A DNA stretch of 13,514 nucleotides, from NCBI GenBank assembly GCA_018262135.1, contig JAGTSD010000064.1:1-13514 (forward strand), written 5' to 3'. Source of the stretch: Pseudomonadota bacterium. Lineage in GTDB: Bacteria > Pseudomonadota > Gammaproteobacteria > Competibacterales > Competibacteraceae. The notes under the pieces were generated by a model. That model saw only the letters and a program-made list of their open reading frames with translations, had not been told where the DNA came from and searched no databases. Shown piece by piece: positions 5,803 through 12,443 of the stretch. The position numbers were made by a program, and so were the translations under genes. How positions within the stretch are numbered: the first letter of the stretch is position 1; each line of letters starts with the position of its first letter.

Positions 5803-7800
5803 CTAACCGCGACGGCGCCGCCAGAGGGCGTCCAGAGCCGGCGGAAATACCCGCAGATCGGCTTGGGCCTGCGCTTCCCGCATCGCCTGATGAATCAGAG
5901 CGACATTGATCTGGGCGCGCTGTTTGAGAACTTCCGTCCTGATTTTAGCCAGTTCGTCGGGTCCCGCCAGCAGTTCCCTTTCGATTCGCGACCGTTCCTG
6001 AGCATATTGCTGGCGCAAGCGGGCAACGGCGGCGGGATCAACCCCCTGGCGGGGATCGTAGCGGAAACGCTGCTCCAGGGCCTGGCGCCAGGCGAGCAGT
6101 GCCGCTACCCGCTGGTGGCCCAACCGTTGGCCGAAGCCGGGTACGACTTTCAGAGCCTCGGCGGTAACGTCGGCGGCGGTTTCGATGCCGTAGGATTCCA
6201 GCGCCATCCGGTCGGTGGTCAGAATGCCGGGAATTTGGACTGCGTCGATGAAATGGCTTTCCAGAAATGCTTGCAATTGAATCCGGCGCTGGTCGGTTTC
6301 GAGCTGCCGCACGTCCCGCTGCAACTCGTCCGCCAGATGACGGTGCCGGTCGCGCAGGGCATTCAGGGCCTGCAACCGGGCTGCGAACGCTTGACCGGTT
6401 GCGCGCTGGTTCCAGGCGGCGCGCAGTTCCAGCAGTTCCTGGCGGGCTGCGAACAGTGCCAGCCGGCGTCGCTGAACCTCGCGATGGACCGCGCCATCCC
6501 GTAGCAGCGACCAGGCCGCGACCGCCAGCGGCAGCCACAACCAACTCAGCGGCCAATGAACCAGAATCGCCGACAGCGCCGCACCGGCGATGGCAGCCGC
6601 TTTGATCGCATTGTGGCGCTGGATCTGCCGCAGCGGGTCCGGGAGCGGTGTCGGGACAATCGGCGTGCGCGGCGTGGGGGCGGGCATCGCTTCGTCGCCG
6701 GGCGGCGCGATGGCCTGAATCCGGCTCCAGACCTGGTCCAGATCGAAGTCGGGCAAGCCCGCGCCGACCAGGTCAGCCAACGCGAAGCGTTCCGGCAGCA
6801 GGAAGAACGCCGTCCCGCTGGCTTGTTCCAGCGCGCACCACGGACAGTCCGGCAAGGCGCGGGGGTATTTATGGACGCTGTTGCGGCCGCAGGCGCGCAG
6901 TTCGGCGCTGAGTTGCTCCAGTGCCCGCAGCCAGTCGTGAGCCCCGGGACGACCCTGCGCCAGTTTGGGCGGGGCAAAGGCCCGCTCGAACAGGTCGGTA
7001 ACGGGGGGCGGCAGGACGGCGAACGGCAAGGTGTGCGGCGGCGGCTCCATCTGCCGGGTGTGGGCATGACGGCCAAAGGCAAAGCGGCATTCCCGGATGG
7101 CCCGCTCGATGGGCATGTCGCCCTTGCCCCGGTAGCGGCCGGCGAAGGGGTGGCGGCCCATGAATAACAAATGGAAACACAGCAGGGCCAGGCCAAAGGC
7201 GTCGTGATCCGGCGTGCGCCGCAGGCCGTGGAACGACTGGCCCTGCAATTCCGGCGCGGTGAACTGCGGCACGCCGACATCGCAGAGAAACAGTTGGCCG
7301 CCGGCGCTGATCTGGAACGAATCGCAATCGATCAGCTTGACCAGCGCCTGGGGCGAGACCACCACGTTGCCGGGGTTGACATCGCCGATGACGTGGCCAC
7401 GGGCGTGAATCGCCTCGAAGGCGCTGGCCAGGTTGCGGGCGGCGTGGACCAGAAACGACCAGTCGGCCTGCGGGAACGCCTTTTTGCGGTGCGAGGGGCC
7501 GTAAAGGCTGTGGATTTCCCGGTAACCGTTGACGCGGGGCATGACGAAGCCCTGTACCCGAGCATCAGGCCGGGGGCGCAGCACGTCCACCGGCCAGGTG
7601 GCGATTTCCAGCAGGCTGGGATGCGCTTGCCGGGCCATGTTGTCCAGCTTGAGCGCCTTGTTGGCGCTGATGGGCTGGTGGTAGACCTTGGCGACGAAGC
7701 CGGGCCGGCCAGTGATTTCGTAGACCACGCCCTCGCCGCCACGCCCCAGTGCCGGCCCCAGCTCGAGCGGGTAGCCCGCGCCGTTATACAGCTTCGTCAC
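5803..7800 (-). CDS. YegI-type protein kinase with zinc-ribbon-like, TM, coiled-coil and HhH regions (TerY-P triad kinase)
   Basis: From the GTG at 7800 the protein has 665 residues. Residues about 10-290 are a Ser/Thr-kinase fold: glycine loop LGRGGEGVVYE (18-28), VAK with Lys38, catalytic loop GDVNPGNVVV (Asp140, Asn145; no HRD Arg), and the metal-binding region LIDCDSFQ (about 156-162), followed by TAPELQG. A possible metal site C-x5-H-x8-C-x2-C (Cys304, His310, CPWC at 319-322) follows. Next come a hydrophobic, probably membrane-spanning segment (about 398-432), a charged coiled coil (about 435-510) and a helix-hairpin-helix-like motif (VPGFGQRLGHQRVAALL, about 553-569), which may bind DNA. 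This is the architecture of E. coli YegI (COG4248). The frame is open to 7923, but that extension overlaps the phosphatase tail and is Pro-rich without domain features. The GTG overlaps the phosphatase stop by 17 bp, suggesting translational coupling. It presumably phosphorylates the VWA partner or another target. Confidence 0.85.
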   Translation of the reverse strand: MTKLYNGAGYPLELGPALGRGGEGVVYEITGRPGFVAKVYHQPISANKALKLDNMARQAHPSLLEIATWPVDVLRPRPDARVQGFVMPRVNGYREIHSLYGPSHRKKAFPQADWSFLVHAARNLASAFEAIHARGHVIGDVNPGNVVVSPQALVKLIDCDSFQISAGGQLFLCDVGVPQFTAPELQGQSFHGLRRTPDHDAFGLALLCFHLLFMGRHPFAGRYRGKGDMPIERAIRECRFAFGRHAHTRQMEPPPHTLPFAVLPPPVTDLFERAFAPPKLAQGRPGAHDWLRALEQLSAELRACGRNSVHKYPRALPDCPWCALEQASGTAFFLLPERFALADLVGAGLPDFDLDQVWSRIQAIAPPGDEAMPAPTPRTPIVPTPLPDPLRQIQRHNAIKAAAIAGAALSAILVHWPLSWLWLPLAVAAWSLLRDGAVHREVQRRRLALFAARQELLELRAAWNQRATGQAFAARLQALNALRDRHRHLADELQRDVRQLETDQRRIQLQAFLESHFIDAVQIPGILTTDRMALESYGIETAADVTAEALKVVPGFGQRLGHQRVAALLAWRQALEQRFRYDPRQGVDPAAVARLRQQYAQERSRIERELLAGPDELAKIRTEVLKQRAQINVALIHQAMREAQAQADLRVFPPALDALWRRRRG

Positions 7801-8691
7801 CGGATTTTTCCCGGATGGCGGGTGGGGAGGGAACGGAATCAGGTTCGGTCGAGGCGGTGACCGGAGCGATAGGGTTACTCTCGGCGGGTTCGGCGGGCGG
7901 GGGAGCAACGACCGGCTCGGCAATCGGGGCGGGAAGCCGGGTCGCCAGGATCAGGGTTTTATCGTCGTGGGTGCGCTGGTTGACGGCCGGCGCGTCCAGA
8001 AAACGCTCCAGCGCGGTCTGCAAGTCGGCCGGACAGCCTGGCGCGGAGGCCGCGCGCAGCCGCAGAAACAGCGGGCGGAAGAACGGGTTTGATAGTGCAG
8101 CGCCAGCCCCTGCAGGCCGTCGGTCAGCAGGGCGATTTCGGCGATCGGTTCGACCGAAGCGGCGAATTCCAGGCGGGCGGCGGCGCTGGCGTCGGTAGCG
8201 AAATAGGTTTCGTTGGCGTATTCACCGGCCTGTGGCCAGAACACCGGCCAATAGTCATCCCCGATTCCGATCACGATGGCGCCGTCGCCGATTTGCAGGA
8301 ACAGCGCATGATCGTCGGCCAGCACCGCGCCGAGCAGGGTGCAGGCGAATTCCCGAACCGGCAAGCCGGTTTCCGCCGCGCGCTGGCTCAGGGCGGTTCG
8401 GACCTGCTCGATCAGCGTTTCGGCGACCGCCCGCGTCCACTCGGCATCGGGCGTTTGCGCCAGCCAGGCCGCGCATTCGGTCAGCAGGGTTTGGCAGGCC
8501 AGTTCCGCGCCGGCGCGTGCCTCGGTGGCGCTGCCTGCGCCATCAGCGACGGCCAGCGCCAGCGCCGGTCGCCCGTCGGAAGCCTCCAGCCGCCGGACCG
8601 CGCAGGCGTCCTGACACTCGGTCCCGCTGGTGCGATGGGCCACGCCGGGGACACTGGCGTACACATAGTGCCAGTCGCCCGTTTCCTTCAT
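7784..8691 (-). CDS. PP2C-type protein phosphatase (YegK-like, TerY-P triad) with an apparent one-base frameshift
   Basis: A PP2C-fold serine/threonine phosphatase, expected to reverse phosphorylation by the neighbouring kinase. Visible PP2C motifs: ECQDACAV (about 25-32), [12 protein letters not shown] (Asp50), QIGDGAIVI (Asp136) and [12 protein letters not shown] (Asp191). After Tyr200 (8094-8092) the frame runs into unlikely residues and stops at 7951. A shift of one frame at about 8088-8091 instead gives [14 protein letters not shown], then [15 protein letters not shown] and [11 protein letters not shown], which carries the last metal-binding Asp, and ends at 7784. Adding one A to the AAA run at 8088-8090 restores a 302-residue protein. 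About 50 Pro/Ala/Glu-rich residues form its tail. The ATG overlaps the VWA stop as ATGA. The reading frame open upstream to 9087 is a shadow of the VWA gene. Sequencing error and real mutation are both possible; no canonical -1 slippery heptamer is seen. Confidence 0.8.
8088..8091 (-). other. Apparent frameshift site in the PP2C gene
   Basis: On the coding strand the sequence reads TAT CAA ACC CGT. Reading AAC CCG TTC TTC instead regains the PP2C C-terminus. One missing A in the A-run explains it exactly. The two frames are reported here as one gene. Confidence 0.7.
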
Positions 8692-9383
8692 ACCGAAGCC
8701 CAGCCGTCGGGACTGGCGGGATTGCTCAGCGGTACTTCCGTGCCCGGCGTCGAGCGCGATACCGAGCGCATCGAGTTCGATAGCCACTGGAACAGCTCGC
8801 GGAAACGCAGCCCTTTCAGTCGCAGCGGCTGGCGCAGGGAAATCCGCTGCAAAATATCCAGGTTGGCGCTCTCCACGCCGACCGCGAAGAAGGCAAAGGC
8901 GCGATTTTCCTCGCCCTTGCGCACCTCGAGTGCGGCGGCCTGCCAGTCGTCGGTGGGACTGCCGTCGGTGATCAGAAACACCCAGGGCCGGAAGAAGGGG
9001 ATGCCATGTTCCCGATAAAGCGCCTTGCGCTGGTCGAGCAGCTCCAACCCCTGGATGATCGCCTGACCCATCGGCGTATCCTTGCATGCGCTCAGGTGAG
9101 GTGGGGTGAAGTGCTCGGCGGTCTGAAACTCGGCGACCACCTCGACCGGACCAAAGCTGACGATGGCGATCTCGACCCGCTTGGCGGCGAGGCTGTCGGC
9201 TAGCAGTTCCTCCTTAAAAGTGGCCAGTCCTTCGTTGAGTTCGGCGATGGGCGCGCCGTTCATGGACCAGGAATTGTCCAGCAACAGCACGCAGGGGCAG
9301 CGCGGTTCGGGATTGTCGGCGAATTCGGCGCCGCTGAAATCCGCGCCGAACGGGGTTTGTCGGGGAAGGTCGAGTTCGTTCAT
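8688..9383 (-). CDS. TerY/YegL-type von Willebrand factor A domain protein
   Basis: A 231-residue cytoplasmic VWA protein. The metal-ion-dependent adhesion site is complete: D36-N-S38-W-S40 (LLLDNSWSM), Thr103 in KDTPMGQAI and Asp140 in [12 protein letters not shown]. The remainder is a Rossmann-like VWA fold (AIVSFG at about 73-78, FFAVGV at 165-170, FRELFQWLS at 194-202), with a short polar tail. Its length and motifs match E. coli YegL and tellurium-resistance TerY (COG4245). It is the first gene of the operon, with an AGAGGA ribosome binding site and an ATG at 9383. Its TGA overlaps the ATG of the phosphatase. In the TerY-P triad the VWA protein is thought to act as a metal-dependent scaffold or target whose phosphorylation is set by the kinase and phosphatase encoded next to it. 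That role comes from comparative genomics rather than from this sequence. Confidence 0.92.
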   Translation of the reverse strand: MNELDLPRQTPFGADFSGAEFADNPEPRCPCVLLLDNSWSMNGAPIAELNEGLATFKEELLADSLAAKRVEIAIVSFGPVEVVAEFQTAEHFTPPHLSACKDTPMGQAIIQGLELLDQRKALYREHGIPFFRPWVFLITDGSPTDDWQAAALEVRKGEENRAFAFFAVGVESANLDILQRISLRQPLRLKGLRFRELFQWLSNSMRSVSRSTPGTEVPLSNPASPDGWASV

Positions 9384-9423
9384 CCTGAGAGTCCTCTGAT
9401 GCAGCGCGGGTGCGAACCAATTG

Positions 9424-9429
9424 ACTATA
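9424..9429 (-). promoter_or_regulatory. Candidate -10 element for the VWA-PP2C-kinase operon
   Basis: On the minus strand 9429-9424 reads TATAGT, one base off the sigma-70 -10 consensus, about 40 bp before the VWA ATG. The hexamer at 17 bp spacing (ATCCGC, 9452-9447) is not a -35 consensus and lies in an inverted repeat, which suggests regulated or activator-dependent use. Confidence 0.4.
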
Positions 9430-9432
9430 ACC

Positions 9433-9453
9433 CATCCGCCACGATTGCGGATG
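9433..9453. promoter_or_regulatory. Candidate operator: perfect 7-7-7 inverted repeat between divergent promoters
   Basis: CATCCGC (9433-9439), seven unpaired bases, then GCGGATG (9447-9453). It sits between the minus-strand TATAGT (9424-9429) and the plus-strand TATAAT (9459-9464), covering the -35 regions of both. That is the placement of a shared operator for a dimeric regulator. A transcribed hairpin is the alternative. Confidence 0.45.
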
Positions 9454-9458
9454 ACCGG

Positions 9459-9464
9459 TATAAT
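9459..9464 (+). promoter_or_regulatory. Candidate -10 element of the coiled-coil envelope protein gene
   Basis: A perfect TATAAT lies 35 bp before the ATG at 9499. No -35 consensus is found at 16-18 bp; that position falls in the left arm of the inverted repeat. TTGACT at 9421 is too far away (32 bp) to be its partner. Confidence 0.45.
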
Positions 9465-9498
9465 GCGCGCCGTTTCGAGCGGGATAGACCAGGAAAAG

Positions 9499-10212
9499 AT
9501 GATGAAGTTGACGCGGGTTTGGATGGGGCTCGTCCTGGGCGTGGCGTTACTGTCAGGTTACGCGGGACCGGCTCCGCCGGTGGAGCCGGTGGCCACGCCG
9601 GACCATGCCGTATTGATGGCCCGGCTGGACGATCTGGACGCGCGGCTGGACGACCTGGAACGGGCGGTCGCTGCCGAGCGGGTGGAGCGGCGGGCGCGGG
9701 CGACGGCGAGCGAACGGGCGGTGGCCGCGCTCAAACGGGAACTCAAGGAGGCGAAAGTGGTTGTAGCCAGCTTGCGGCGCAAGGTCGAGGCGGCGCCACT
9801 CCCGCCCGCGCCACGGGGAGTGGCAACCGCCAGCCGTGATGCGCCGAACGTGACTTACAGTCCGGTTGACGCGGTTCTGGGCGAATTGCCCGGCGGCAAC
9901 GGCGAGCGGACGGCGCGGCCGATTCCGGCTGCGATTCCCAGCACGGCGCGGGAGATTCTGGTATACGCCCAGGTGGCGACGGGGTACGTCAAGGGCGGCC
10001 CGCACCGATTCCGCATTGCGACACGATTGGACGGCGACCGGGAAGCGGCGTTCTATCTGTACGCGGTCGGTCAGCCGCAGCAGAGCTGGGCCTACAATTC
10101 CGACAATGTCTGGCTGCCGATGCCGAAAAACCGGGAACTGATCCTGCAAGCGGACGGTGAACCGTTCTTCGGCGACTGGAACAGTGAGGTCAGGATTGTC
10201 GGCTATCGGTGA
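9499..10212 (+). CDS. Coiled-coil envelope protein of unknown function, former lipoprotein-like signal
   Basis: I do not recognise this 237-residue protein. It starts at ATG 9499 (or the adjacent ATG 9502) after AGGAAA. Residues 1-21 look exactly like a lipoprotein signal (KLTR, hydrophobic core, LLSG), but the position where the lipobox Cys is expected (residue 21) is Tyr (TAC, 9559-9561); TGC would be one base away. It may be retained as a membrane anchor or cleaved differently. A strongly heptad-patterned coiled coil follows (about 38-97, with [12 protein letters not shown]), as in other lipid-anchored coiled-coil proteins, then a Pro-rich linker (about 99-148). A compact, aromatic-rich C-terminal domain (about 149-237) contains [32 protein letters not shown] and [11 protein letters not shown], and probably has a beta fold. 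It is divergent from the VWA operon and 84 bp before the DUF389 gene. Confidence 0.8.
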   Translation: MMKLTRVWMGLVLGVALLSGYAGPAPPVEPVATPDHAVLMARLDDLDARLDDLERAVAAERVERRARATASERAVAALKRELKEAKVVVASLRRKVEAAPLPPAPRGVATASRDAPNVTYSPVDAVLGELPGGNGERTARPIPAAIPSTAREILVYAQVATGYVKGGPHRFRIATRLDGDREAAFYLYAVGQPQQSWAYNSDNVWLPMPKNRELILQADGEPFFGDWNSEVRIVGYR

Positions 10213-10296
10213 ATGGGCGCGCGTTCTTTACTCTAATCCACGGCCCGTGCTGACTGCCCTACTGTTTTCACCAGACTGGATGGACAATCTGCCATC

Positions 10297-12207
10297 ATGA
10301 ACGACGATTCCACGCCTTCCGCGCCTCCCGATGCCCCGAGCCTCGGCCTGCTGTTCGATTCTGCGGCGGAAGTGATGATGCGGGACCAAATTTTGCCACT
10401 GCTGGAGGATCGACTGGCGCAAGCGCTGCCGTATCGTCCCAGCACCCTGCCGGACTGGCCGGAAGGAATGACGGTCCTGGCCTACCTCGACGACGCGGCG
10501 TTTGGCGAACTGGCGCCGATAGCTGCGGCCCGGCGCTGGCGGCTCGGCCTGCTGCCCCATCCCGGCCTGAACCAGGCCAGGCTGTGCTTCGGCGTGGCCC
10601 AACGCCTGGAACACGCGCTGGACGACGCGTTGAACGGTCAAAAGGACCGGCGCGTCGATCTGCTCTACTGCAATGGCCGGCCGGTCTTCAACTCGGTGGT
10701 CGTCGGCAAGGTCTTCACCCTCGGCGGAAGCGGCCAGGCGCCGAACTGGCGAACCCGGTTTCAGAGCATCCTGCGCATTCTGCGATCCGGCTTTGGTGCC
10801 ATGAAACTCCATCCCTACACCCTGACCACCGGCAAGGACAAGACCCTGGCCACCGCCGCGCTGGGCATGGTGATCGTGGAGGAAGGGGGCAGTTCGCTGC
10901 TGTCGCGGCGGATTCTCGACGACCCGGGCAGCAACGACGGCATGCTTCAAGCCCTGGTGCTGGCGCCGCACAGCCGGATGGAGATGCTGCGCTTTTTGCT
11001 GGCCGCGTTATTCCCGGCCAGCCAGCACAAAAAACCGCTGCGGTTCGTGGGCCACCTCAAGACCGCCACCTTGACCGTGACCAGTCCGCAGCCGCTGGAT
11101 TACCTGCACGACGGGGTCTGGACCAGTGCCCGTCGGCTCGACCTGGAGGTGAAGCCCAAGGCCTTGCGCCTGCTGCCGGGCCGGCACCTGAACCTCGGCG
11201 AGGATGTAGTGCAGACCAAGGAGATTTACAAGGTCCAGGGCCTGCCGGTCGGCGAGGCCAAGGCCGCGCTGATCAGCAAACCCCTGCCCTGGCTGCACCG
11301 GGCCAGTACCGAGGAGTTCAGGGACCTGTACCTTGCGCTGCGGGACAACGCCCGGCCTTCCCCGGCCTATCTCACCCTGATGGTGCTTGCTACCCTGCTG
11401 GCGACCATCGGGCTGTTCGCCAACTCGGCGCCGGTGATTATCGGCGCCATGATTCTGGCCCCGCTGATGGCGCCCATCATCTCCCTGGCGATGGCGGTCG
11501 TCCGGCAGGATGGGGTTTTGCTGGCCGGCAGCCTCAAGACCCTGGGCCTGGGCATCCTGCTGGCCCTGGGTTTCGCGGCGATGATGACTTGGGTGATCCC
11601 ACTGCGTTCCGTGACCGGTGAAATCGCCGCCCGGCTCAGCCCGACCTTGCTGGACCTCGGGGTCGCCATCGTCTCCGGAGTGGCTGGCGCCTACGCCCAT
11701 GCGCGGGAAGAAGTCGCCCGAAGCCTGGCGGGCGTGGCCATCGCTGTGGCGCTGGTGCCGCCGCTGGCGGTATCCGGCATCGGCCTTGGCTGGGGCGAGT
11801 GGACCATTTTCCAGGGTTCCTTCCTGCTGTTTTTGACCAATCTGTTCGGGATCGTGCTGGCTGGCAACCTGACGTTCCTGCTGCTCGGCTTCGGTCCGTT
11901 CGGCCTGGCGCGGCGCGGCCTGTTGGCGTCGCTGGCGCTGGTAGCCGTCGTCAGCGCGCCGCTGGGTGTGGGATTCGCGCGAATGGTCGAGGAAAAAGCG
12001 GTCGTTCAGGCGCTGGAGGGATGGGAGACCGAGGGGGTGGTCCTGCGCGGGACGGCCGTGCAACCGGGTGACCCGCTGCACCTGTCGGTACGGCTGCTGT
12101 CGTCGTCCACCCTGGACGGCGCCGCCGTGGAGCGCGTCAAGCGAGCCATCGAAGCCCGTCTCGACCGCCCGGTGACGTTGGAAGCCACCGTCGCGATCAG
12201 GCGTTGA
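10297..12207 (+). CDS. DUF389 (TIGR00341-type) membrane protein with N-terminal lipid-kinase-like region
   Basis: A 636-residue protein with two parts. The C-terminal part is the DUF389 membrane domain (about 355-560), with hallmark segments NSAPVIIGAMILAPLMAPII (376-395), LSPTLLDLGVAIVSGVAG (447-464), GVAIAVALVPPLAVSG (479-494) and LTNLFGIVLAGNLTF (513-527). It ends in a soluble region (about 565-636). The N-terminal part (about 55-310) resembles the diacylglycerol-kinase/YegS fold: LGLLPHPGLNQAR (83-95) in the place of the usual LP-x-GT-x-ND-x-AR, VDLLYCNGRPVFNSVVVG (120-137) in the place of the VNG/FLN/G segment, and HDGVWTSARRLDLEVKPKALRLLP (271-294) in the place of the DGE strand. Key kinase residues (GGDGT, Asn-Asp, DGE Glu) are altered, so catalysis is doubtful; it may bind nucleotide or lipid. 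Transport substrate unknown. It may be co-transcribed with the upstream envelope gene. Confidence 0.85.
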   Translation: MNDDSTPSAPPDAPSLGLLFDSAAEVMMRDQILPLLEDRLAQALPYRPSTLPDWPEGMTVLAYLDDAAFGELAPIAAARRWRLGLLPHPGLNQARLCFGVAQRLEHALDDALNGQKDRRVDLLYCNGRPVFNSVVVGKVFTLGGSGQAPNWRTRFQSILRILRSGFGAMKLHPYTLTTGKDKTLATAALGMVIVEEGGSSLLSRRILDDPGSNDGMLQALVLAPHSRMEMLRFLLAALFPASQHKKPLRFVGHLKTATLTVTSPQPLDYLHDGVWTSARRLDLEVKPKALRLLPGRHLNLGEDVVQTKEIYKVQGLPVGEAKAALISKPLPWLHRASTEEFRDLYLALRDNARPSPAYLTLMVLATLLATIGLFANSAPVIIGAMILAPLMAPIISLAMAVVRQDGVLLAGSLKTLGLGILLALGFAAMMTWVIPLRSVTGEIAARLSPTLLDLGVAIVSGVAGAYAHAREEVARSLAGVAIAVALVPPLAVSGIGLGWGEWTIFQGSFLLFLTNLFGIVLAGNLTFLLLGFGPFGLARRGLLASLALVAVVSAPLGVGFARMVEEKAVVQALEGWETEGVVLRGTAVQPGDPLHLSVRLLSSSTLDGAAVERVKRAIEARLDRPVTLEATVAIRR

Positions 12208-12312
12208 GGCCCGGGTTTTATGCTTGAGGCGAGAACGTGGCGTGGGCCGCGATTCCGCCGTTCGGCGCCGGTTCGGTCTGATAATTCTCCAACCTGTTCC
12301 CGCAGCGGACAT

Positions 12313-12341
12313 TCGACAGATACCCCGGCGGAAACTATAGT
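12313..12341 (+). promoter_or_regulatory. Probable sigma-70 promoter of pgi
   Basis: TCGACA (12313-12318) and TATAGT (12336-12341), each one base off consensus, are separated by exactly 17 bp. The -10 lies inside the 10 bp palindrome AACTATAGTT (12333-12342). The predicted start, around 12348, leaves a leader of about 95 bases before the pgi ATG. The 236 bp spacer upstream of pgi shows nothing else except a small CGCCG-TT-CGGCG hairpin (12256-12267) after the DUF389 stop. Confidence 0.6.
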
Positions 12342-12443
12342 TGCGCCAGGGCCATGCTCGCGGGCGGCGGCGGGGTGATGCTGGCCGAAAACCCGGCGAA
12401 CCATGGTTCACAGACCTTCAACCCTCTCATAAGGAAGCTGTCC

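Noticed and set aside
5146..6504. Long plus-strand frame of 452 codons
   Set aside because: It runs antisense across both the TetR and kinase genes and has no recognisable motif.
8081..8094. Programmed -1 frameshifting in the phosphatase gene
   Set aside because: No X-XXY-YYZ slippery heptamer is present in the zero frame and no evident downstream structure; an indel or sequencing error is simpler.
8692..9087. Upstream extension of the phosphatase frame
   Set aside because: It is the out-of-frame shadow of the VWA gene. The ATG in the ATGA overlap is the natural start.
9421..9464. TTGACT with TATAAT as a classical promoter pair
   Set aside because: The spacing is 32 bp, far beyond 16-19 bp.
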